From: a virus
DNA: 64,000 nucleotides
IMG/VR virus record: IMGVR_UViG_3300034062_004313
Coordinates: 1 to 64,000 of that record
Direction: 5' to 3' (one strand)
This document shows positions 24,782-33,589 of the stretch, piece after piece. The notes below the pieces were generated by a model. That model did no database searches, was not told the origin of the DNA, and worked only from the letters and a program-made list of their open reading frames with translations. A program made the position numbers and the translations under genes. Positions within the stretch are counted from its first letter, which is position 1; each line of letters starts with the position of its first letter.

Positions 24782-26155
24782 TTAATTAATTGTTATAATA
24801 CGATTCTGCAATATGGTAATTATATTCTGAACATCCTTCAAAGAAGTTTCAGGAACTTCATCTTCAATACTAAATGTATCCAATGATTTATTCTTCCATG
24901 CTTCTTTAAGTTCTTCTATACCCATATCAGAATATACCCTATCAGCTTCTTCTAATAGCTTCTCATCTATATGTACACCTTGTTCATTTGGATTGATACA
25001 TGCAATATACATTTCAGAAACACGAAATTTTTGTTTTTCATAAGTTGGTGTTACCATTATGCATTTTGCAGGGTTTACCAAAGTTACAACAGGCGTATCA
25101 CCATAACTACTGTAATCGTAGTGTACCGAGCAGTTGTGAATGCCTCCAGAATGACAGTTATCAGCATTTAAGTCAACTTCATCGCTATTAATCTTATACA
25201 AACTTGGAATTGGAAATACATATTTACCCTTATCGTGCCATGAAGTATATAATTGCACTACTTCTTTTTCACAACCTTGAGCTTTTAAATCAGCAAGATT
25301 TCCTACATAATTATTGTAACCATGATTTTGTTTATTTACATGAACTAAAACAAAAGGGTTATCATTATAAACATTATAATCACTTGCTTTCTTCTTCCAC
25401 TTCTTTACAATCTTATAGTATTCTTCATTAACAAAATCTTGTAGTTCTACATTAAACACTTCTTCAACTTCATCTTTCCATGATACCACTCTACGATAAG
25501 CAATAATATTACCCATTGGAGAAATACGAATATCATTATTTATACAATAACGTAATACATCATCTCTATCTTGAATAGGATTATTTGCTAACCAGCACCA
25601 GAAATATATTAAACGATTATAGTAATCATCAAGTTTATCATACTGTTCTTTTAATGATTCATCACATAATATACGTTCTTCCCTATTAGAAATAATTTCA
25701 GCTAATACAACATCTGGAATAGGTACATGAATACCATTTAGTTCTACTCTATTACCAAGTATTACAAAATCTGGATTATTCCTTAAAACATAGAAGTCAT
25801 CTTTAGTAATTTTTGGTAAATCCTTATCTTTAACTTCTTCTTTATAATTGAAAGAATTAAAAAAGTCTTTAACTTCTCTCTTTGTCTTTAACATCTTAAC
25901 ATTATCATAGAATGTATCTGGTACATCTGTAGCTGTTAAAATTGGATTTTCTTCATCATATAACACTACAATAACAGTTTTATCCACTTGCCTTATTGCA
26001 CTATAAGGTTTTTGTTCTAATTTATTTATATCTCCTATAAATGCTGAATTAGTACTATTCCCATTATTCATTTTATTTTCTAAATTCTTTAATTTAGAAA
26101 GTATCTCTTTTCTTTCTTCTCTACCGAAGTCAAATAATTTTTTAAAAAAGTTCAT
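24782..26155 (-). CDS. rIIB: rIIB-like protein
   Basis: 457 residues. Several features fit T4 rIIB-like proteins of large phages: GNIIAYRRVV (about 218-227), the C-terminal half with NCHSGGIHNCSVHYDYSSYG (about 330-350), VVTLVNPAKCIMVTP and FRVSEMYIACINPN. Its partner rIIA-like gene lies just upstream, separated by a 77-codon gene. In T4 rIIA and rIIB act at the membrane/DNA interface and counter the RexAB exclusion system; an anti-exclusion or DNA-protection role here is inference. The N-terminal 40 residues are a charged helix. Followed by a strong terminator. Confidence 0.72.
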   Translation of the reverse strand: MNFFKKLFDFGREERKEILSKLKNLENKMNNGNSTNSAFIGDINKLEQKPYSAIRQVDKTVIVVLYDEENPILTATDVPDTFYDNVKMLKTKREVKDFFNSFNYKEEVKDKDLPKITKDDFYVLRNNPDFVILGNRVELNGIHVPIPDVVLAEIISNREERILCDESLKEQYDKLDDYYNRLIYFWCWLANNPIQDRDDVLRYCINNDIRISPMGNIIAYRRVVSWKDEVEEVFNVELQDFVNEEYYKIVKKWKKKASDYNVYNDNPFVLVHVNKQNHGYNNYVGNLADLKAQGCEKEVVQLYTSWHDKGKYVFPIPSLYKINSDEVDLNADNCHSGGIHNCSVHYDYSSYGDTPVVTLVNPAKCIMVTPTYEKQKFRVSEMYIACINPNEQGVHIDEKLLEEADRVYSDMGIEELKEAWKNKSLDTFSIEDEVPETSLKDVQNIITILQNRIITIN

Positions 26156-26165
26156 AGCTTGTTTT

Positions 26166-26399
26166 TTAATTATTAAAATTTTCTTTTACAAAATCAATTA
26201 CTTGTTCTTCTGTATAACCTTCTGGAATATCTTCTGTATTATCTACATAAACATTAAATCCTTCCCATCCAGTATTTTCATCCCATTGTTCATGTATTGT
26301 ACAATATATCTCTACTTCCTTATCTGTATCTTCAAAAAATACTACAGTTGCATCTGTAAATTTTGTTGTTGCGTATAATTCTCCTTTTACGTATTTCAT
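26166..26399 (-). CDS. Unknown acidic protein between rIIA and rIIB
   Basis: 77 residues, acidic, beta-rich (YATTKFTDATVVFFEDTDKE) with a helical end. Coupled to the rIIA-like gene by a 4-nt overlap. Not recognised. Confidence 0.5.
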   Translation of the reverse strand: MKYVKGELYATTKFTDATVVFFEDTDKEVEIYCTIHEQWDENTGWEGFNVYVDNTEDIPEGYTEEQVIDFVKENFNN

Positions 26400-28705
26400 A
26401 CCATTTCTAAGATTTCTTCAGGAATAAGTTCTCCTTCATTAATAAATGTTTCCTCTAAGGGTGCTTTCACACAAATTTCAAACTGTTCAAAATCATTCTT
26501 ATAAAGCTTATTAAAAAGAATATATTGAGCTACATGCTTTGCAAAAACTTTCTTTCCTTCTTCATCATTTGTATATCTACTCGGAATTCTTAAAAATTGT
26601 AGAAATTCAAACTCCTTAGTAAGCTTTTCCATCTCTTTAATATCTGACATTATACTCATATCCCAAAGATTATTCTCTTCACATATTTTTAACATGTCAT
26701 TAACTGTATATTCAGCTACACTACCACTCACATCATAAATATATGTTTGAATCCTTTCAATAACATCTTTCTTATTCTGTCTTAGAGTTTCTATAATAGC
26801 AGAGAATTCTGCACTATCCAATATTGTTGAATATTGTTTCTTTACCTTTTCAGCTTTTAATTTTGTAGCTAATTTTTTGAATTTGTTTGTTTCCATGAAT
26901 TCTTTTTCGTTTTTATAATTTTGAAGATGCTTAACATATTTCTGTTCTCTGCTATTAATTAATACTACACTAACATTATTATATTTTTTAACTTTTAGAT
27001 TATCAAATATACTATCCCAATATAAAGCCCTTTCCTTATCTTCTGGAGCAAAATATAATACTAAACGATGTTCTTTACCAAGTTTTGAAATATCCTTAGT
27101 TCCTTTATCAAACATTCTACCACCATATTCTTTATTTCGTGTAGTGTAATATGTAATCTCTCCTTGTTGTTTATTTAACAACTTTCCTTCAGATTTATAT
27201 CTAACCTTTCTTGCTTCCAGCCATTCTTTAGGAATTTCAAAATTTCTGTAGTCTATACACTTAGCTACATATTCTTTCTCCAATCTTTGAGCATCTTCTA
27301 TTAATGCTCCCCAATCTTCTTTAGGAATATCTTCTAAATCTAAAATGTGATACCAAGTGTATTTATGTGCTTCATTGGTATTTTTAATTTCTCCTTTATG
27401 GTCTTTCATCCATAATACAACAGGGGTGTCATCAAATTTAAATATATAAGAAGAGTAAGCATGTTTCTCTTTTAAATAATCCACAAGTTTTCCAGTGGGT
27501 AACCTATCTACTAAAATATTAGTATTTAAGTTACTTATTCTTCCATACACGCTTTTAGTAGAAAACTTACTACCATATTTTATAGTTGCTATACAATCAT
27601 ACCTATCTGTAATACTGCTGCAACAATCTGATAAATGCTTTAAATACTTACTATTATATCCTTCCACTGTAACATTTAAGAAAGGTATATCAGATTTTAC
27701 ATCACTCACATCAATATCTTGACCATTTAGACTAATATACTTATATCTGCTATCAATAGTAGGCTTTGCTTCTATGAATGATTTGAATTGCTTTTTATTC
27801 TTATTATATTCTGTAATACACCAATCTTGAATCTTTTGAATACGGTCTTTTAACAATATTTTAGTTTCTGTAGGATATTCTAATGATTCTCTACTTAATA
27901 CAGGTATAACTCCATCTGTTAATGAAATATTAATTGCAAAGGGTAGATATATATCATCAATTTCAAGTGCATTAAAATCCAATGGATAATATACACCACC
28001 AAAATTTATATGAAGCTTTTTATCTGAACATATAGAAGAATAAGAAAATAATTCATTTTGATAAATTTTATATGTATTATCAAATTTACTATATTCATCA
28101 TCAATAAAAACATTTGCAAAATATACCAATTGAGTCCTCATCTTCCTTGAAAACTCACTCCTATCTTCCCAATTTACATCTAATATCATTTTAACTCCAT
28201 TGGGTTCTGTGGTAGGGATTTCATATAGACACTCTATAATATTTTCAGGTTCTGCTTTACGCATGATATAAAGACCTTCTACACCATCTTTCCTACAACG
28301 AAATTGAAAGAATGGTTGATATGACGTACCAGATTTGAATCCAATGCCTTTGCATCCTAGCAATTCATCTGAAGTTTCCTTAGTTGATTTTAGATATTGA
28401 GATATTACATTATCAACTTCCCATTTACTTAAACCAAGTCCTGTATCTTCCACTGTAAACTGCCATTGATTATTATTTTGTTTCAAACATACTAAAACAG
28501 GGCTACCATTTTTAGATTCAACGGAACTATCCACTCCATTTGAAGTCCATTCTCTAATAATAGAACCCGGCTTATCAGAATAAATGTTAGAACTAAGAAA
28601 ACGCATAAGCTTTGTTGTATCATTAGCACTTATTCCCATCTTTGTAACCTGTCCTACATCACCATCTGTCTTATATTGTGTTATGTGTTGCTCTTTTGTT
28701 ATCAT
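26396..28705 (-). CDS. rIIA: rIIA-like GHKL-type ATPase
   Basis: 769 residues. The N-terminal 150 residues are a GHKL ATP-binding fold: IIREWTSNGVDSSVES (N box), WQFTVEDTGLGLSKWEV (G1, DxGxG), LLGCKGIGFKSG (G2, GxGxKS). The order and spacing match T4 rIIA-like proteins of phages. The remaining 600 residues have mixed alpha/beta content with a charged middle. It likely acts with rIIB-like protein encoded two genes downstream. ATP binding is well supported; the membrane or anti-exclusion role is inferred from T4. Confidence 0.8.
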   Translation of the reverse strand: MITKEQHITQYKTDGDVGQVTKMGISANDTTKLMRFLSSNIYSDKPGSIIREWTSNGVDSSVESKNGSPVLVCLKQNNNQWQFTVEDTGLGLSKWEVDNVISQYLKSTKETSDELLGCKGIGFKSGTSYQPFFQFRCRKDGVEGLYIMRKAEPENIIECLYEIPTTEPNGVKMILDVNWEDRSEFSRKMRTQLVYFANVFIDDEYSKFDNTYKIYQNELFSYSSICSDKKLHINFGGVYYPLDFNALEIDDIYLPFAINISLTDGVIPVLSRESLEYPTETKILLKDRIQKIQDWCITEYNKNKKQFKSFIEAKPTIDSRYKYISLNGQDIDVSDVKSDIPFLNVTVEGYNSKYLKHLSDCCSSITDRYDCIATIKYGSKFSTKSVYGRISNLNTNILVDRLPTGKLVDYLKEKHAYSSYIFKFDDTPVVLWMKDHKGEIKNTNEAHKYTWYHILDLEDIPKEDWGALIEDAQRLEKEYVAKCIDYRNFEIPKEWLEARKVRYKSEGKLLNKQQGEITYYTTRNKEYGGRMFDKGTKDISKLGKEHRLVLYFAPEDKERALYWDSIFDNLKVKKYNNVSVVLINSREQKYVKHLQNYKNEKEFMETNKFKKLATKLKAEKVKKQYSTILDSAEFSAIIETLRQNKKDVIERIQTYIYDVSGSVAEYTVNDMLKICEENNLWDMSIMSDIKEMEKLTKEFEFLQFLRIPSRYTNDEEGKKVFAKHVAQYILFNKLYKNDFEQFEICVKAPLEETFINEGELIPEEILEMV

Positions 28706-28708
28706 AAT

Positions 28709-29197
28709 TTACATTTCAAATTCTTCTAATAAAATTACTTCTTCTAATCTTTTTTCACTGGGTATATTAAACACACTATTACAACTCATACATATAGATT
28801 CATAAGAATCTCCTTGAGTTAAATTTGTACTATTACAACAAGGACATTCATTTATATCTAAACAATCTTGAATATATTCATCATCATCATTAGTAAATGT
28901 AAATTGTTCACAATAATGCCAAGAGTTATATTCTTTTTTAGAAGGAACATCAGATTGAAAATACCAATCATCTATATCATAATTTGATTTGCTCCATTTT
29001 TTATATTGAACATATTCATTCTCGGCTTTATGTTCCCATCTTTTATGAGATAGACTTTCTACTAATTCAAATGCATAATTAACAGCATTTTCAAATTCAG
29101 GAACTATTATTACTTCTTCAGCATAATGTTCATTTATATAGCCTATACTGTAATTAAAAGCACAACAATCTGCTCCTCTTTTAGATAGTTCTCCAAC
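28709..29197 (-). CDS. Zinc metallopeptidase (M20/M28/M42-like), exon 2 with C-terminal zinc ribbon
   Basis: 162 codons plus stop following intron 2. It opens VGELSKRGADCCAFNYSIGY, then INEHYAEEV, the C-terminal part of the di-zinc peptidase begun in exon 1 (30364-30969), and it supplies the last metal-binding His (His226 in the spliced protein). Joined to the exon 1 end MFTD it gives FTDVGELSKRG, the usual TDV..L..RG motif. Beyond the peptidase fold a further 80 or so residues end in a zinc-ribbon pattern (CPCCNSTN ... CMSCNSVF). An upstream TTG at 29209 could mimic a start but lies inside the intron. The spliced protein is 364 residues. Confidence 0.85.
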   Translation of the reverse strand, partial: VGELSKRGADCCAFNYSIGYINEHYAEEVIIVPEFENAVNYAFELVESLSHKRWEHKAENEYVQYKKWSKSNYDIDDWYFQSDVPSKKEYNSWHYCEQFTFTNDDDEYIQDCLDINECPCCNSTNLTQGDSYESICMSCNSVFNIPSEKRLEEVILLEEFEM

Positions 29198-30363
29198 CTT
29201 TTTGTTCAAAATGAGTCGTTAATTCATTCCCGTAAATTAATACAGCTCATAATTTCTTATGAGAACAGACTATATCATCTTCCTAATATTTAGGAAGCTT
29301 TCTATTTTGAATCACTTGATTCTACTCCGCACAACCAGATAGTCGTTGAACCTTCATCCTTTCACTAGGATGCTTGGCTGCTGATTGCCCAATCCTTGTT
29401 TCTTTTACTATACTATAGTCATTGCTGCTACAGAGAGTGTACAAGGCTCTAAGGGGTTTCCAGTCAATTAAGAAAGTACAAAATAAATATTGCTATTTAT
29501 TTGGACATTTGACAAAAATACCTTATATTGTGTATATAAAATATAAATTATGGTTAATAAATTAAATAATTCTGATATTCCTACTCTTATTGAAATGTAC
29601 AATAAAAAAGAAAAAACTGCTACAATTGCTAAGTATTTTAATGTAACAGGTGCTACAATACATAACTATTTAAAAAATAATGTCAATAACTTTGAACCAA
29701 CTTTTTCAAGAAGAAAATATTCAATAAATGATAATTACTTTGAAAAAATAGATACAGAAGATAAAGCTTATTTTTTAGGTCTTTTGTATGCAGATGGAAA
29801 TGTTTATCTTAAAACAAATAGAATAAAATTATCTTTAGTTGAAAAAGATAAAGATATACTAGAAAAATTTAAAAAATTAATAGAAAGTAATAACCCTATT
29901 ACATATTATAATAGAACTAATAAAAATGAAAATTGGCAAAATGTTTATGAATTTGCATTTACATCTAAAAAAGTAACTAATGATTTAATTAAATTAGGTT
30001 GTATTCCTAGAAAAACATATTTTCTTAAATTTCCAACAGAAGAACAAGTTCCAAGCCATCTTATTCATCATTTCATTCGTGGATATTTTGATGGAGATGG
30101 ATGTGTTCTAATTACTAAGAAATATAAAAATTTAAATATCAGATTTGATGGAACTATTGAGTTCCTTAGTTCTTTACAACAATATATCTCTACAAAATTA
30201 AATTTACCAATAAATAAACTTGGTAAAAGACATAAAGATAGAGTAGATAATATTTATAATCTCTCTTATGGAGGAAATATTCTTTGTAAAAAACTATTTA
30301 ATTTATTTTATAATAACGCTAATTTATATTTAGATAGAAAATATAAAATATTTAAGTCAATTT
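29198..30363 (-). mobile_element. Group I intron with antisense LAGLIDADG endonuclease
   Basis: An 1166-nt intron on the - strand. The ribozyme core lies in about 29198-29490 and contains AACGACTA (29347-29340, within GGTTCAACGACTATC) and ATAGTCTG (29273-29266, within GATATAGTCTG), the two P7 strands typical of group IA introns, plus GC-rich hairpins. Boundaries: exon 1 ends in T (30364), the intron ends in G (29198). The exons join in frame into a conserved metallopeptidase. The endonuclease ORF is on the opposite (+) strand and fills the 5' half of the intron. Confidence 0.88.
29509..29538 (+). promoter_or_regulatory. Possible promoter for the antisense endonuclease
   Basis: TTGACA at 29509-29514, an 18-base spacer and TATATA at 29533-29538 resemble a sigma-70 promoter of the general bacterial type rather than the Bacteroidota type; the ATG follows at 29550. 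AT-rich sequence makes chance matches likely. Confidence 0.4.
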
Positions 30364-30371
30364 ATCTGTAA
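29550..30371 (+). CDS. LAGLIDADG homing endonuclease, antisense in intron 2
   Basis: 273 residues. N-terminal helix-turn-helix-like part (ATIAKYFNVTGATIHNYLK, about 23-41), then LAGLIDADG helices KAYFLGLLYADGNV (about 73-86) and HFIRGYFDGDGCV (about 172-184), so a monomeric two-motif enzyme. It is the only ORF on the + strand within the 59-kb - strand block and cannot be made from the host transcript of the intron. Its last codons and stop (30369-30371) cross the splice site into exon 1, so endonuclease and peptidase share 8 bases on opposite strands. It would target the intron-less peptidase allele. Confidence 0.88.
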   Translation: MVNKLNNSDIPTLIEMYNKKEKTATIAKYFNVTGATIHNYLKNNVNNFEPTFSRRKYSINDNYFEKIDTEDKAYFLGLLYADGNVYLKTNRIKLSLVEKDKDILEKFKKLIESNNPITYYNRTNKNENWQNVYEFAFTSKKVTNDLIKLGCIPRKTYFLKFPTEEQVPSHLIHHFIRGYFDGDGCVLITKKYKNLNIRFDGTIEFLSSLQQYISTKLNLPINKLGKRHKDRVDNIYNLSYGGNILCKKLFNLFYNNANLYLDRKYKIFKSIYL

Positions 30372-30969
30372 ACATACAACATTGATAAGCATATCCATAT
30401 TTTTTATTAATGTGTTTTGTTGCTTTTTTAAAATTTTCTGAAACTGTGATTACACCATTTGTTGATTCACTAATATCTCTTTTATATGAATTTCTATCTC
30501 CTTGTATAAGGAAAGAACAATCTTTAAAAAATTGTATATCAGCATTTTTAGAACCTATTGCTCCCACTTCTTCTGATTTAGCAAAAAAACATTTAATATT
30601 ATCAAATTTCTGTAGAGCTAAAAGATTTAACATACAACCTAATTTATCATCTGCTCCTAATCCACATTGTATCATAGCTGTATTATCCATTCCAAATATA
30701 TAATCCTTATTCCAAATAATACTAAAATCTTTAATTTCATCTTGATTTATATCAACATGGGCTACAAAACATGGATATATTTCAGCTTCTCCCTTAGTTA
30801 CATATAAATTACCAAACTTATCCTTCTCAAATGATACACTTTTTATATTGTCAAATATCCAACTCTGAAGAAAGTTTATCATAACATCTTCTTCTTTTGT
30901 TTGAGAATGACTTCTAATTTCTAATAGTTTGTGTAATAACCTGTATTGTTCTTTATCAAATTTATACAT
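30364..30969 (-). CDS. Zinc metallopeptidase (M20/M28/M42-like), exon 1
   Basis: 202 codons before intron 2; unspliced read adds KLT and stops. Di-zinc peptidase signature: FVAHVDINQDE (His71, Asp73), GADDKLGCMLNLLAL (Asp107), FFAKSEEVGAIGS (Glu133-Glu134) and IQGDRN (Asp158); the fifth ligand is in exon 2. These enzymes trim peptides or amino-acyl groups using two zinc ions in the cytoplasm. A role in a phage is unclear: peptide recycling, removal of a host factor or inactivation of a peptide signal are all possible. Eight nt overlap with the upstream gene. Confidence 0.85.
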
Positions 30970-32272
30970 GTTCTAATAATTTATAAGTGCTTGTTTCTTC
31001 ATCGTATTCTAATTCTTTTTCTTTTATCCAATCATCTTCTTCTTCTACGTAAATAAAATTATCATCCCCCCTAATAAAATATACATCATGATATTCTGAT
31101 TTTAATAAATTACTGTCATCTTGATAAGCATAATCACCATCATATAACTCTATTGCATTATCACAATGACAATGTATTCCATTATATAAACAAATTACAT
31201 CATTTTCATGACATATTCCATCATGATAAGTATCTTCACTATCATTTCGCAATATAATATCTCCATTATAATCTGTCACCCAACATCTTTCACAAACATA
31301 TTCTTCTTGTCTTCTACCCCTTGTTATTCTATTAAAATCATCATCGGAATCATGGTTTGAATCACAACAATCACAATAATAAGAATCTTCTTCATTATTT
31401 ACTAATGAACCATCCGTTTCCTGTAAATTTTCTTCTCCTCTATTAGATATGTAATGTCCATCTAAACAACAAAGTGTATCAGCATAAGGATAATAATCTA
31501 AATCATGTTGTCCATACTGTAGTTTTATAGTTATATCTCTTGAAATAAAGGGTTTAATTATATTTTTATTAGAAATGTTTATATATCCAAGCTTTTCTAA
31601 ACAATTCTGCATTGACATGTTAATTTCATTATTAACAGCATATATTCTATCATAATAAGTAGTTTCACTATCAGGATGCCATAATATACAACGAGATTTC
31701 ACTCTTTCTGAATCTGTAAGAATAACAGCTAAACTAACTTGTTTTTCATTTAAAGAATATATATCTAAATAATCTTGACAACTTTCATAACGCATACAAC
31801 TAGCAAAAATATCAGAATTATTTCCATCTGATTGTTTACCATAATTTGAATAATTATCTTCTAAGTAATATTTCTTAATATCATCTCCTTTAACTATACA
31901 AACAATAGATGTGTCTATACACTCATAACACTGTTTATTTTGGAAAGTATATAATTGTACAAAACGTTCTAACATCTTATCAGGAATAAGTGGAATAAGT
32001 TTTTTAATTACTTTACCTGCTGTAGACATTATTCTTTTATCTGGATTCCAGCAATCTGAATAATTTAAAGTTTCTATCTTTTTTTTATCAAGAAAACTTA
32101 TCATATTATGATTATCTCTTGCTATACCAAAATAATTTCTATAATCTTTATGTTCTTCATCTAAATTTAACTCAAATATTTTTAAAAATTCTTCTTTAAA
32201 TTCTTCTTTTTCTGAATCTAATACAGAACATATTCTATGTCTTAATTCATCTGAAATTGTAATATATATCAT
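30962..32272 (-). CDS. Large phage protein with Cys-rich middle, function unknown
   Basis: 436 residues. N-terminal 240 residues are helical with scattered Cys (KQCYECIDTSIVC). The C-terminal half has zinc-binding-like clusters (YYCDCCDSNHDSDD, YVCERCWVTD, GICHEN, CHCDNAIELYDG) and ends very acidic (YVEEEDDWIKEKELEYDEE). Similar Cys/Asp-rich proteins occur in large phages, often without known role. A metal-binding or protein-interaction function is likely. Coupled to the next gene by 4 nt. Confidence 0.55.
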   Translation of the reverse strand: MIYITISDELRHRICSVLDSEKEEFKEEFLKIFELNLDEEHKDYRNYFGIARDNHNMISFLDKKKIETLNYSDCWNPDKRIMSTAGKVIKKLIPLIPDKMLERFVQLYTFQNKQCYECIDTSIVCIVKGDDIKKYYLEDNYSNYGKQSDGNNSDIFASCMRYESCQDYLDIYSLNEKQVSLAVILTDSERVKSRCILWHPDSETTYYDRIYAVNNEINMSMQNCLEKLGYINISNKNIIKPFISRDITIKLQYGQHDLDYYPYADTLCCLDGHYISNRGEENLQETDGSLVNNEEDSYYCDCCDSNHDSDDDFNRITRGRRQEEYVCERCWVTDYNGDIILRNDSEDTYHDGICHENDVICLYNGIHCHCDNAIELYDGDYAYQDDSNLLKSEYHDVYFIRGDDNFIYVEEEDDWIKEKELEYDEETSTYKLLEHV

Positions 32273-32514
32273 TCGAATAGTTTTCCTTGTTTTTTATTTT
32301 GAAAATTTAATTGTTCTCCATCCATAAGCATAATTTCATCCTTAACTATAGATAAATGCACCAATGCACTAAATACTTGTTCATATAAAAGAGAAGACGG
32401 GATAGCTTTCCCGTCTAAGTCTTCTTCAAGTTCTTTCTTATATGCTTTTAATGCTGGTTCTGCTTTCTTTATTAATATTCTTAAACTTTGTTCTACTTCT
32501 TTTTTTAATTTCAT
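32269..32514 (-). CDS. Small coiled-coil protein
   Basis: 81 residues, helical with Leu/Lys/Glu heptads (VEQSLRILIKKAEPALKAYK). Overlaps neighbours by 4 nt each side. Not recognised. Confidence 0.5.
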   Translation of the reverse strand: MKLKKEVEQSLRILIKKAEPALKAYKKELEEDLDGKAIPSSLLYEQVFSALVHLSIVKDEIMLMDGEQLNFQNKKQGKLFE

Positions 32515-32930
32515 ATTAAATCTTTTATATCAAATCCATCTGTAAAATATTCTACACCGCTATATTTACCAGAAGCTGTAATAATAAAATCACCATCTTT
32601 ATAAAACCTTATGATATTATATACTATCTGGTCTTCTGGTTCAAGAAATAGATTTTTATTTTCTTTATACCATTCTTCATCAAGGAATGCCCAATCAAAA
32701 TCTCCTTCTATAAAGTCTTGTAATTCTTCTTCTACATCAAAAAATTCTACACCAAAGTTTGCAAAATATTCTAGAGAAAAGAAATCATCTTTAATATTAT
32801 CTATTGTTTCTTTACATCTAAGAAGAAAATCTTTATTAACATAGAATATACAAACATCTATATTTAAAAATTCATCATTATTAAATGCTTTTGCTATTAC
32901 TATTCCTGTGTTTTCTTTACTAAATTTCAT
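32511..32930 (-). CDS. Unknown acidic protein
   Basis: 139 residues, acidic (FFDVEEELQDFIEGDFDWAF), ending in a beta-like segment with GKYSGVEYFTDGFDIKDL. Not recognised. Confidence 0.5.
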   Translation of the reverse strand: MKFSKENTGIVIAKAFNNDEFLNIDVCIFYVNKDFLLRCKETIDNIKDDFFSLEYFANFGVEFFDVEEELQDFIEGDFDWAFLDEEWYKENKNLFLEPEDQIVYNIIRFYKDGDFIITASGKYSGVEYFTDGFDIKDLI

Positions 32931-32962
32931 TTATTTTTAAATTTTTAACAATTATTTCATTC

Positions 32963-33283
32963 TCAAATGCATATGGAATTATACTCGTTATCTTCCATAT
33001 TTTCATCAAACTCTTTTTTAAGTTTTAAGTATTGTTCATATCTCTCTTTCTTACTTTCTTCTCTTTTATTTTTCCAGAATAGTTCTCTTTCTTCTATTTC
33101 TTCTGGAGTTTCTTCTATATCTCTATATACTGCTATAAAAGTATTTTCATTATCATCAAATCTATTAGGATGCTCTACTACAATATAATCAGTTGATAGT
33201 AAATCTACTTCAAATTTAGACACTCGAATTTTATCATAATGTCCATCTAACTCTTTTTCAAAAATGCACTTGTTAATAATCAT
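32963..33283 (-). CDS. Unknown charged protein
   Basis: 106 residues: beta-like N-terminal half, then a long charged helix (EETPEEIEERELFWKNKREE, continuing Lys/Glu-rich). Not recognised. Confidence 0.5.
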   Translation of the reverse strand: MIINKCIFEKELDGHYDKIRVSKFEVDLLSTDYIVVEHPNRFDDNENTFIAVYRDIEETPEEIEERELFWKNKREESKKERYEQYLKLKKEFDENMEDNEYNSICI

Positions 33284-33307
33284 ATTTATTCTTTCTTTTA
33301 AACCAAC

Positions 33308-33589
33308 TCATGATTCGTATTTAGTTTGTATTATTCTTGAATCTTGTATAATTCTATCTTTTGGGCTTGCACAAGCTTTTAAAAGAACATGAGAGTCTTC
33401 ATTATGCATATGTAATCCTATCCACCACATTTTTCCTTGAAATTCTCTAAGTCTTATCCATTTGTACATGTAATAATGTTTTCTACCTCTACCTTGTTCA
33501 TTTACTCCTTTAAAGTGATAAATTTGTAGTAGGTCATATTCTTTTATTTCTCTTCCTTTTCCATCAAAATAAGGTGCTTCTATTTCCAT
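33308..33589 (-). CDS. Small phage protein with His/Trp-rich core
   Basis: 93 residues. EIKEYDLLQIYHFKGVNEQG, RKHYYMYKWIRL, WWIGLHMHNEDSHVLLKACA resemble a small phage family with a K.yHF ... YMYK ... hL core of unknown function. Adjoins the UDG-like gene with one base shared. Confidence 0.55.
   Translation of the reverse strand: MEIEAPYFDGKGREIKEYDLLQIYHFKGVNEQGRGRKHYYMYKWIRLREFQGKMWWIGLHMHNEDSHVLLKACASPKDRIIQDSRIIQTKYES

Noticed and set aside
29207-29209. TTG at 29209 as a separate start for the protein ending at 28709.
   Set aside because: It lies inside the intron; the splice junction explains the frame and the conserved residues start at 29197.
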